DNA from: Gonium pectorale
Lineage: Eukaryota; Chlorophyta; Chlorophyceae; Chlamydomonadales; Volvocaceae
Direction: 5' to 3'
NCBI GenBank assembly: GCA_001584585.1
Contig: LSYV01000004.1
Span: forward strand, 728,127 to 792,126
Length of the DNA: 64,000 nt
In this document: piece by piece, positions 1-11,040 of the stretch
How positions within the stretch are numbered: position 1 is the first letter of the stretch
How the letters are laid out: each line of letters starts with the position of its first letter
Position numbers and translations under genes: made by a program
The notes under the pieces: model-generated
What the model saw: only the letters and a program-made list of their open reading frames with translations
Database searches by the model: none
What the model was told of the DNA's origin: nothing

Positions 1-3000
1 GGAGGGGTTTGTTCGGGGGCGGCGAGCGGGGGACCGGGGTTCGTGTGGGCGTTTGTTGAGTTGGGCGGACAGGGGAGGGGAGGGGCGAGGCGGCGCCTGG
101 GCGAGACCGGGGACTGCGGGAAGTAGTGAAGGTGGGGCGATCAGACGGGGCGTAGATGAAGGGGCCGGGTCGGCGAGGGGCCGGCACATGGGACGGGGGA
201 GAAAGGGCAGGGCAAGTGCCGGGACGGGTGCTGTATTTGAAGGGTGCTGGGGGTGGGGTCTGCTTTGGGGCGGCACCATGCGGGGGGACACCCACTGTGC
301 CCAAACCCTTCCCCCGCGCCCGGCCCGCCCCTCACCACCCCCCGCCCGCGCCAGGCCCCTTCACCATCCTCAAGGAGGACCAGTTCCCCGGCATGCGCAG
401 CTCCAAGGTGCCGCAGCCCATCGAGGGCGCGCCCAACTTCCGCGGCCTGCCCGGCATGCCCATCTTCGGGTCGGGCATGCCCACCATCGAGGGCATCGTG
501 GCGGTGCTCAGGGTGAGGCGCGGGGCGGGGCGGGGAAGGGGGGCGGTGCCGGCTCCTGGGGGCACCCCTCCTGGGGGTAGGGGTGTGATATGTCCTGGGG
601 CACGGCTTCTGGGCGCCTATGGAGAGGGGAGGGCGGCGAGATTGCAGCAGCAGGGACCCTTGTTCAGTCCTCACTCGGCACGCGCGCACTTCCCCCACCC
701 CACCCAAACCCCCGCTCCTTCCCAGCCCCACCCACATCGCTTGGCTTGCCCACGGACCCACGCACCCCCGCTCCCCGGCCTGCCTTCGCCACCCAGTTTG
801 TGTCGGGCAGCACCTCGCCCGCCGCCTCCAAGCGGGTGCACGCGCTGTGGATCAACATGCGCGAGGAGCCCGTGGTGTACGTCAAGGGGCGGCCCTTCGT
901 GCTGCGTGAGGAGGTGCGGGCGGGGGAGAGGGATGGGTGCAGGGACGAGGTTTGCCGGGCTTTGAAACGTTTGCGCCCTGGAGGGTGTCGGCAATTCGGG
1001 AGGGTTGCACCCTAGAGATCGTGTGGGGGATGCCACCCATTCGCGTTGTGCGCGCGAGGGGTTGCGCATTTGGAGGGCGTAGCCTGGGCCCATGGGTCAA
1101 GGCCGCCCTCGCCACACCTCATCCCGTTTCCCGTTGCCGCCCCCCTCCCCTTCCCCATCTGCCGCCCCTGAGAACGCCTTCCATACCCACTATCCCCCGC
1201 CTGCCGCCCCTCCCCCCCCAGCGCCGGCCGCTCAAGAACATGGCCGAGTACGCGGGCATCGACGCGGAGCGGGTTGCGTCCATGGAGGAGCGGCTCAAGC
1301 GGGACGTGCTTGCTGAGGTGGGTGGGGTGGGCGGGGTTTGGAAGATTGGAAGGGGGTTGGAAGATTGGAAGGCGTTCTCAGTAGAGAAGCCCTAGGCGCA
1401 TGCCATGCTGAATCGTCAAAGGCCGAGGGTGTGTGGAGGGGGAGGGGGGGAGGTCTTGTCCGACGTGATTACAACCTGGGTGGAGCGGTGCGAGGGCCCC
1501 GGGACGGAGTCGGCCAGGCCGGGTGGTATGTCCTGGTCGCCCACGATTGTCGTCGCTATGGCCACCGCAGCCACGGCGCTCGCAAGCGCAGCCTTGTTGG
1601 GCGCTCCTCTCCGCCCCACACGCACTACCAGCGGGATTCACGAATCATGCCTCTCGTGCCGGCCTATCCCCCTGACGGGCGAGTGCTGCTGGACGCCATT
1701 GCGTTCTCAACACGTCGCCTTCCTCAAACGCTCCACCTGATTGCCGCCCCACCTTCACGCCGCTGCCCCGCCCGCCCCGCCCTGCCCCACCCCGCCAGGC
1801 CGAGAAGTTTGGCGGCCGCATCCTGTTGGCGTTCGAGAGCACGGAGGCGGACCACTATGGCGAGCTGTCGGACGTGTGGGAGTCCATCGGGGGCCCCGAG
1901 GACGTGCAGACGAGCGCCGAGGTGTACGCCAACCTGACCAGCCAGGGCTTCGCGGTGCAGTACTTCCGTGTGCCCGTCACGGACGGCACGTCGCCCTCGG
2001 TGAGCGGCATCGGGCGGGGGGGGGGGGGCGGAGGGCGGGATTAGTGGAGGTGGGATGGGCGGTGGGTGAGGTTGGGGGCAAGGCGGTGAGAGGGGCGGTG
2101 CGGGGGGGAGGGGCTTTGATGGCGTGAGGGAGTGTAGAGCAAGGCCAGTGGTGAAGCCAGCGCTGGACGGGGCAGGCTGGGGGCTGGGGAGGGAAGCCGA
2201 GGAGTCTACATGCAACCCCCCACCCTCCACCCCCTTCGGACTTGTGGCCCCGCCCTCCGCTTCATTGCTCACTAAGGGCTGCGTGCTGTTTTCGACCGGC
2301 GGACCGTAATTAACGGTGCGCCTCATCACAGTACGGTACGCCGGTCTCTCTGCCCCGTGTCCCCCGCGCCCTACATCCCCCCCCCCGCGCCATCACGATC
2401 CAGCGTCACGCGTTATGGCCCGTTTCCCATCTTCGCTGCCCCGCTCCCCCCCCCTACACACACACCGGCGCTGTCAGGCCGCGGACGTGGAGGCCATCCT
2501 GCGCTCCATCCTGGACTGGGGGCTGGAGAACCCCGTCATCTTCAACTGCCAGCTCGGCATCGGCCGCACCACCACCGGCATGGTCATCGCGGGCCTGGTG
2601 CACCTCTACTCCACCGGCTCGCTGTCGCTGGGCGACCCCGCGCGGTGAGGGGGGGGAGAAGGGGGGCAGGAGCAGGGGGAGGGGGAGCGCGGGGGGATCG
2701 AAGGGGGAGCAGACGGCTTAAGGTAGGGGTGGGGTCCGACCGCACATGCGAAGGCGGAGGAGGCGCCGCCGCCGGGAGGCATGGGAGGCGAGGCGGACCT
2801 GCCTGGAGGAGCGCGTGAGCTGCAACATCTTTTTGTTTACCCCCCGATCCCTCTGCTCCCCATATCAATGCCTGTCATGTCAAAGCGCTACCTCACGTGC
2901 ATCCGGGTCCCGCTCCCCGCCCACAGGACCGAGTCGATGCTGCTGGAGGGGATGGACAACGACGCTTTGCGGCAGTTCGTGCTGGACGTGAGTGACGGAG

Positions 3001-6000
3001 GGAGGGGGGAGGGGGGTGTCTCAATGACCCCATGGGATTTTTGGGTGAAAGCGTGGGGCGCGACGGGACGAAACGTTGTGAATCGCCATGGGATGTTCAT
3101 GAGAAAAGCATGTGCGTTCCTACACGGAGGCCGGGTCCTCTTCCCCGCGTGCCTGCGCCCGTGCCGCGTCTCCCCCGGGCCTTGCGTGCCAAGTCGCGCA
3201 CCTCCCCTCTTGCGCGCCTCCCCTCTTGCGCTGGTCTCCGGCAGAGGTCCGTCCAACAGCTATTGTGGGTCTTCCGTTGCCCGCCCGTGTACCCGCACGC
3301 CATCCCACTCCCAGTGCGTTCACGTCAACCGTTTGCCCCTAAAATCACCCCACCGCACCCCACCGCCCTCGCTCAGCTTGCTCACGGACTGAGTAAACCC
3401 CCCTTCTACAAACACACACTTTCTACCATTTAGAATACACACCCTCCGCCTCATCCCCTCTCCTCAGGGCGTAAGCCCACGCAGCGAGGCGGAGGAGGAC
3501 GTGGACGGAGAGCACCGCGACGAGGAGGACGAGCACGAGCCAAAGGTGGGTGGGAGCGGGGGGCACGTGTGCTGCCTTTGCGCTGCCTCTCTATTGAGGT
3601 CGGGATGACTTGGGCCTCCGCCTGAGAACGCCTCTCAATCACCCCCGCCCCCCGCGCCGCACCGCAGGTGTGGGACCTGGAGCCCGAGGAGGTGGAGCTG
3701 CAGCGGTCGCTGGCGGGCGGCGGATACGTGGGCGTGCGCAAGGTGGCGCGGCTGCTGGAGGTGAGGCGGGCAGGCACGGGGCGGGGCGGGGACCGTTCTT
3801 TGCTCCGGGCCGCTTTGTGTCGAGCCATCGCAGCCGCACCCAACTGCGCCTGCGGGCCGGCAGCTCCCCGCCCACTCACACACCCGACAAACTACGTAAC
3901 ACACCCGACAAACTAACCCAGCCGGGTTGGCTCTCCCTTGCAACGCTGCGAACTACGTAACCCCATGCACAATCCTCGTCCTTCCCCAAACCCAGCGGCT
4001 CCCGAACTTTGCCCCGCTGCTTGCGCCCTTCCGCCTCCGCTCCCGCCTCCGGCCCCGCCTGCCAGGAGGGCGACTCCGCAAAGCGGGTGGTGGACCAGAT
4101 CATCGACGCGGCGTCCGACGTCATCAACCTGCGCGTGGCCATCATGAAGTGGGTCGGACCCGGGCCTGGAAACTGAACTTTGAAATGGCCGTTGGAGAGG
4201 TTGTTATAGACGGTTGTGTGTTTACTAGGTCGGTGTTTGACGGCGCACCTGCCCACCAGTGGCCCTGCCTCGGGTGGCTCCGCCAAACCCCACTAGCCCC
4301 TCCCCGCGGTGCCCTCGTCTCCCGTGGTCTGCCCACGTCTTGCGGCACAGAAGAGTCGCACAGAAGACAGAACACGGCGCACGCACCTTGGCGCCCCACT
4401 TGGCACCGTGCCCTGGCACCCCTCACCTCTCTGTCCGCCCTTCACGCCCCCCTTCACGCCCCCCTTCCGCACCCCATATACCCCCCCCCCGCCCCGCCCC
4501 GCAGGTACCGCAAGCCGCGCAGCAGCTACAAGTACATCCGGCCCGAGATGCAGCAGCGCCACGCCGCCTTCAAGCGCGGCTCCGCCTACCTGGAGCGCTA
4601 CTGCCTGCTCATCGCCTTCGCCTCCTACCTGGAGAACGTGGGGCCCGAGGCGGCGCGCTTCGAGGACTGGCTGGCCAGCCGGCCCGACCTGCGGGTGAGG
4701 CAGGAAAGGGCGTCGGGGTCGGGCGGGAGGGGTAGGGGGGAGCTCGGGCGAGGAATCTGTGATGGGACAGGGCCCTTTATGCATGAGGAGTGGAGCGGGG
4801 CTGGGAAGAGGAGGGAGGGTTCGGGGCATTCCGAGGGCTGTGTAGCGTTAGAGTCGGCTCTTGAGGTCGCGGCGGTGCCGGGGCACCCCGAGGGGGCTCG
4901 GGGTGACAAGGGCGGGGCATGTGCCCGTGCTCAGGCGGATGGGCTATGGCGGGTTGCGCGCTGTGGACTGGCGGACTTGAAGGCACCTTCTCTCGCACCG
5001 GTACCCTGCCTCACACGCCAACATGCCGCACACAAACCCAACACCCCCCCCCAACTCCAGGCTGCCTTCGCCACCATCCACGAGAACCCCGGAGCCGCCC
5101 TGGAGCCCGTGCCCGTCGCCAAGCTGCCCGCGCTGTACAAGGTAAGGGTGGGTGGGTGGGTGGGTGCGTGGGTGGGGGCCGTCAGTGTGCGCGCATGCCA
5201 TGACGAATCGCAGTACGGTTGCTGCCGACCCCTGGAGCGGTGGCCGGCAGCCCGCAGCCGTCATCTAACCTACCTGCGACGTTCACCAAAGTCCCGTCTC
5301 TATGAAAGACCTTCAATCGTTTGGCTTGCGATGCCGGCATGCCGCTACCTTCCCGCCGCCCGGCTCTTCGAGGCATACCGCTCGGACCCTACTCATCCGC
5401 CCCCGCCGGCGACCCAATGCGCCACCCTCGGCATTCGCGTCCCGTACGCGTCGCTCTGCCCTAACCGGAGCACCCAATCGATCACCCGCACAATCCTCCA
5501 CGTCTAACCCCGTGTTGGCGCGATCCTGGGGGCGGGCGCGACAGGCGATCCACGCCCTCCTCTCCTTCCGCGTGTCCTTCCGTTTCGCCATGGATTGAGT
5601 TCCTGCGCTGCATTGACAAGCGCCCTCCCTCTCCCTCTGGCTTGGCCCCACCCGCGCAGGCCTTGTCGGGCGAAGGCGGCGACGTGAATCAGCGCGCGGT
5701 GCTGGGCCGGCGCAAGGGCCGCACGCTAACCAAGCGCACCATCCTCAAGTCCTACCTGCTGCCGCCCGCGCACGGGGCCGCCGAGGAGGGGCCCATCCCG
5801 CTGCACGTGCAGGCGGGCAGCTTCCCCGTCTACTGCGTGGGTGAGTGCTGCGTATTGCCTGTGCGTGTGTGTGTGTGTCTGTGTGCGGGCGGGGGATGGC
5901 TGAGTGCGAGGTTTGAGGAGGCTTCAGCGGGATGAAGCTAGAGTGGCTTGCTGGCCGCGGGGATGGGGCGCCGGGAAGGGGGGCGCCTTGATGCAGCTCC

Positions 6001-8894
6001 GGCTGAGCAGGCCTGGATCAGGCCCCCTGGTCCTCAACCGCACACTGCCCGCAGCCCCGGGGGGATCGCGCCCTGCGACGGGCGGATAGACTGCCCGCCA
6101 TGACGCCCCGGCCTCGTAAGCCAGTGTGCTCTGGATGCCTGATAGACCGCAATCCGCTACCTGCCCCCGCCCCCGCTCCGGCCCCCGCCAGGCAACGTTC
6201 CCTCGTCGGAGCTGGCCGCGCTTCTGCGCCACCTGGGGACGGGACCCGACGGATCCGGTTCGACGCACGTGGTGGTCACCGACGTGCGCGAGGAGCTGGT
6301 GGTGTACGTCAACGGCACGCCGTACATGCGGCGCGAGCTGGAGATGCCGGCCGCCGCCATGCACCACGCAGGCATCCACGCGTCGCAGCTGCAGGCAGGT
6401 CGAGTCGGGGGGCGGGCCAGTGGATGAGCTGGCGGGTAGCCGGCAGGAAACCGTTGGGCGCGCCTCTGCACCTGCATGCGATCCGCGCACCGCACCGCTC
6501 CGCTCCGCCAACCCCCGCCCCCACACGCACCCGCAGGAGCTCGAGACGCTGCTCAAGGAGGACGTGCAGGTACGGAGTACGGACGTACGGGAGTACGGAT
6601 GTGGCATGGGTGCTCTTCTGGCGGTGGCGCGCTGCGGGGGCGCTACTGGCTGGGCGTTTTCGGAAGAAACCGGCTGCGAGAGGGCCGGGTTGCTGGGGTT
6701 CAAGAGGTTGGAAAGCGATCTCAAGAAGCCTGAGCCGCTTATTGGGGACTGAAGGTCGGGATGCGATCTGCGTGGCATACGCAGCCGCGACCGTGGTCAG
6801 AGCGGACTCCGGTATCCGGTCCCTCCTCCCACCCTGCCGGATGAGAGCGTGCTGCTGGGTGGGAGAGTGCTGTTGGAGGCGAGGCCGCCGTTATAATCGT
6901 ACTCACATTCTGAGACTCCCGCCCTGGTGCTGCGCGGCAGGACGAGGCGGCCGTGTGGGGCGGCCGCATCCTGCTGCACAAGGAGCTCGCGATGGCGCCG
7001 CAGCCGCAGCCGCAGGGAGGGGCGGGCGCGGGCGCGGCGCAGCGCACGCCGGCCACCCCGCCGCGGGCCGACGCCAACGGTGAGCACCGGCACACATACG
7101 GCATTCCCGACCGGCATTCCGGCATTGCGGAGTTACAGGGGAGTGCCAGGAGGCGCACTGACGGGTCGGATAGCAGAAAGCACTCGTCGCAGGATACTGT
7201 GTGTTAACGATGTTGATGGGCTGAATCCCGACAAAGCAGTGCTGTACTCCACACATGTTCAGACGTCCTTCTTCGCGCGCCGGGCACCTTGGGTGCAACC
7301 CTCCCCCTGCAGGCGCCCCGCCCAGCCCCAGCCCCAGCCCTGCTGCCAACGGCAGCAGCCCCACCGCCGCCGCACCGTCGACGCCGGCGCCGGCGCCGGG
7401 CGGCCCCGGCTCCCCCGAGCCGTCCGCGACGCCCGACGTCTCCGCCGCCACGCCCGGCCCCGCCGCCGCCGCCGTCACAGCCGCTAAGCCGGACGATGTG
7501 ACGCGCCTGGTGGACCTGTACCCGGGCACCTCGGTGGCGCCCTTCTGGGAGGAGGTGGACTCTGACGCGCCCGCCGCGCTGCTCACGCCACTCGAGGTGC
7601 GTTCTGGACGGGTGCGCCTGCGAGGGGGCCAGGCAAGCCGGCCACGGTTCCTCCCTAGGTTCCGCTCCACGGCCAGCGACCTGAGCTTATTGTCCACCTC
7701 CGGGAGTGGATGGGTGAGCAACGCCTCTCTAGTGAGACTGCCCCAATGCCCTCCCGTCCCCCCCATCCCGCGACTTCCTAACCCCCTTTCCCCACTCAAT
7801 GACATGCTCCTCTCTTGCCCTGATGTGTAACAACCTCCTCCGCACCGGCCTTGCTCCTCCTCCTCCTCAAACCACCCGCAGCTGATGCAGCAGCTGGAGG
7901 AGGCCGGCTACCGCCTGAGCTACCGCCGCATCCCCCTCTCCCGCGAGCGCACCCCCGAGGCCGCTGACGTGGACGCCCTGCACAGCCAGCTGGCCGAGGC
8001 GCCTGCCGCCACCGCCGAGGCCGGCGGCGGCGGCGCCGTCGTCCACCTCATCCTCTCCCGCACGCCCACCGGCTCCTCCGCGCGCTTTGTCGCCGCGCTC
8101 GCCGGCGCGTACCTCTCCGCGCCGCCGGGCGGCCGCATGGCCAGCCGCGCGTCGGTCTCCGCTCTGGGGCAGGCGGGCTTGAGCGGCGGCGGCGGCTTGT
8201 TCTCGCTGACGCTGGACGGCGCGGCGGGCGAGTACCGCGGCATCATGTCGCTGTGCCGGCTGCTGCCGGGCGGCTTCGAGGCCAAACGGGCGGTGGACAG
8301 CGCCATCGGGGCCATGGCAAGCGAGGTGCGTGGGGAGGGGGCGGCAGTGTGGGATAAGGGCGAGCGCGACGTGCGTAGGGGGCCTGTGGTCTGGACGGTG
8401 GCGCGGGGGGCGGCATGGGTGCAGACTGCATATGTGGGGAGTTAAGGGACCCAGGGGATGAAGCACCGGTTGGCGGCTTGCTCACCTGGCCCCCGGCTCC
8501 CACCCTGCAAAACGTCACTTACTCCCGTGCCACCTCTCCCCGCTCCCCTTCCCCGCTGCGCCCCCCCCCACAGGTCGGCGACCTGCTCCTCGACATCCAC
8601 ACCTGCAAGGCGCAGGCCGAGGCGCCCGCGCCCGCCCTCTCCGCCTCCACCGCCTCGCACCCCGCCGGCTCCAGCGGCGGCGGCGCGCCGCCCCACGCCG
8701 TGGTGGCGGCGCCTCTGGGCCCCCAGTTCGCCGCCCGCCAGCTGGGCCTGCACTACCTGAAGCGCTACTTCCTGCTCATCACCTACCGCTGCTACCTGGA
8801 CCACGCGGCCTACCGCGCCTCCAGCTTCGCGGACTGGGTGCGCGAGCAGCCCGAGCTGCACCATCTGGCGCACCACCTCACGCTGGACACGTGA
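1..8894 (+). CDS. PALD1: Paladin-type (PTP-like) phosphatase, 5' end outside window
   Basis: Exons I can join: 355-512, 797-913, 1222-1317, 1799-1999, 2478-2644, 2927-2987, 3468-3545, 3668-3760, 4066-4148, 4505-4694, 5061-5141, 5660-5840, 6192-6394, 6537-6569, 6941-7079, 7313-7596, 7882-8325, 8574-8894 (TGA). Phases agree throughout, giving about 975 visible residues; positions 1-354 look like intron. The family is recognised from the paladin repeat start (FTILKEDQFPG, then PNFRGLPGMPIFGSGMPTIEG) and the cysteine-phosphatase loop CQLGIGRTTTG (C-x5-R) in the 2478-2644 exon. A helical block rich in aromatics follows (SAYLERYCLLIAFASYLEN). A second repeat starts in the 5660 exon, but its loop (LILSRTPTGSS) has no catalytic Cys. 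An Ala/Pro-rich linker lies at 7313-7490. Animal PALD1 acts on phosphoinositides; the substrate here is unknown. The 6394 exon uses a GC donor. The assignment to paladin is strong; individual splice sites are inferred. Confidence 0.85.
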
Positions 8895-9441
8895 GGCGGG
8901 AGGCGGCAGGTGGGAGGAGGAAGAGGGGAAGGAGGGGAAGAGGCGACGAGGGCCGTGGGTGGCGCCAGCAACGCAACGCGGCACGGGGCTGGCTTGCTTT
9001 GGTAGTGCATCAGCAACGGTGTGATCGTTATCACTTTGAATGCGGCTGAGAGGGCCCCCCGAGCCGTGTCCCCTGCGCATCCCAGCCGTGTCCTGGTGGC
9101 ACAAGCTTGCCGTTGCGGTCGTTCGGCTGGGCCCCGTTGGGGGAGGGGGCCGCGAGGCTCCACCTCCCGTCCCGGTGGCAACCGGGGTAAGGGCCTGTTG
9201 GTAGCAGCGTCGTCGAACCAGCTGGCAGAGATTGCCACTGCTTCGAGCGGTCTGCTGTAGCGCTTGGGCCCTTCCGTTGAGAGAAGAGACATCGCCTTGA
9301 CACTTGGGGGCACGATCCGTTCTTTGCACCGCTGCTTACGCCCTGCGCTAGCCACGAGGCGCCGCGGTGCCGGGTGTGGGTACGCCGATTATGGTATGCG
9401 TACGTGACAGGGGCACCTTGGTGATGGGCTGCCTTGCTTGG

Positions 9442-9774
9442 TCTGTGGTCCGGGGACTCCAGGCTGTGGGGTGTGGCGTCGGTTCCCGACTTGACCACGG
9501 TCCGGTAGCGTGCATGTGTGATTGGAGACCGTCAGGGCCATTCTCCCCGAGGTCTGTGGTCCGGGGACTCCAGGCTGTGGGGTGTGGCGTCGGTTCCCGA
9601 CTTGACCACGGTCCGGTAGCGTGCATGTGTGATTGGAGACCGTCAGGGCCATTCTCCCCGAGGTCTGTGGTCCGGGGACTCCAGGCTGTGGGGTGTGGCG
9701 TCGGTTCCCGACTTGACCACGGTCCGGTAGCGTGCATGTGTGATTGGAGACCGTCAGGGCCATTCTCCCCGAGG
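9442..9774. repeat. Three perfect tandem copies of a 111-bp unit
   Basis: The unit starting TCTGTGGTCCGGGGACTCC begins at 9442, 9553 and 9664, and the copies look identical base for base. Because 111 is divisible by three, several frames stay open through the array on both strands, which produces repetitive ORFs that are not genes. The array lies about 550 bp downstream of the paladin stop codon. Confidence 0.95.
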
Positions 9775-10065
9775 CTCGGCTAGGCTAAGTACAGTGCATG
9801 TTGAGGCAGGGCTGTTGTCTTGTCCTCGCGTGCCCTGACAGGATCCCTTATGGGCCTAGGAATTCGCTGCCCGTCGGCCAGGCCGGGGTGTAACGGGTGT
9901 TTCGATTCTAGCGTTTCTGGGGGTTTCTCCAGGTGAGCGAGCCGGGCAGTGATGGGCCGCACCAGGGTGCAATGGGCCGACCTCTCCTCCCTGTAACGTG
10001 TGGAACGGAAGTGAGCGTGGGGCCCTTCGCCGGAGCCAGACACTGGTGCCGTACGGAGCCCGGAA

Positions 10066-10165
10066 TGGCCCGTCTACTCGTCTCCTTCGCCCGCCATGCC
10101 TTGTGCACGGGCGCCCTGCTGGAAAGGTCGCATCTTCGTATGCGTATGTCCGTAGACGTACAGGT
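10066..10165 (+). repeat. Dispersed short repeat, copy 1
   Basis: A segment reading CTACTCGTCTCCTTCGCC, then CCATGCCTTGTGCACGGGCG, then CCCTGCTGGAAA, and ending near TATGTCCGTAGA recurs in the same order near 36331-36425. Its first 35 or so bases recur inverted at 39241-39280. Identity falls outside the core, so the element boundaries are not fixed. No terminal repeats or coding capacity are visible. Confidence 0.6.
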
Positions 10166-11040
10166 AACTTGACTTTCTCTGCTTTCCTTGATGAGCCAGC
10201 GGAAAGGGAAGCGGGGGGTGTTGGCGTGGGGTCCTCAGCATTGCTGGTTCAGTGGATCGGCAAGCGAAATGACACGCAAATGGCGAAGTCTCAGGCCTGG
10301 GGCGGAAGCGACAATAGCTGCAGTTGCAGAGGGCAGGAGAGGGCAGCAGCGTCGCTCTCCATTGTGTCCGGGGCAGGGCAGCACAATACGCAGGGCGGCA
10401 TGCCACCCCGAGGGAGGTGTCTCGTGCAGAGGGTAACGGTGCGTGGGAACGACCCACGGGTCGTGCACCAACGGGTAGCGTGAGTCGCCCGACGGGCATC
10501 CAGGGAGCGTCCACACCGAGGCCATGCCGGGATTGGAGATGCGCTACAAACTCATCTCCGCTTAAGAACGTTCACAGATGGCTGCATTGCACAGCGCATG
10601 CACCGTCGATCGCGGTCGGGGCCTCACCTCGTCGAGCCCATGAGGAGAATGCGTCGTTAGTTCAAGAAAGGAGGACACGGTGCCTCTACACGCATGGGTC
10701 GGCAAACACGGGGCACGCACAGAGGCCATGAGGATCCAATGCGCAGCCGGGGCGATGAGAGCTGAGACTCAGCGGTTCTGGATCTGGAGCTCGCACCACC
10801 CGCTATGCCGCGGGCACCTGCTGCCAGGTTCCCCAAGACAACCCAAACCGTGATCCTCTAGCGCTCCCTATGTCCCTTAGTTATCCACCCCTGAGGTTAG
10901 GTGCGGGCTCTGTCCTACTGAATGAGCTGTTCCATTCAGGCTCTAATGTTCGCAGTGTAGACATGACAGTAATCCAACACATGACCTAGGACAACAGGCC
11001 AAATGAAGCCCGTCGCATCCAGAAGTAAAACTGCTCCAAA

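Larger units (their letters stand above)
8895..11040. other. Intergenic region with long 3' UTR and repeats
   Basis: No ORF here has convincing coding character. The green-algal poly(A) signal TGTAA occurs near 9888 and again near 9991, so the paladin 3' UTR may extend about 1 kb and include the 111-bp tandem repeat. The region also holds one copy of a dispersed repeat near 10066-10165. The rest has no structure I can identify, and the promoter of the following gene is not marked by an obvious TATA box. Confidence 0.6.

Noticed and set aside
9348..9783. ORFs of 124-138 residues on both strands with repeated 37-residue blocks
   Set aside because: They are produced by the 111-bp tandem repeat being a multiple of three; no start context, motif or splice logic supports translation.
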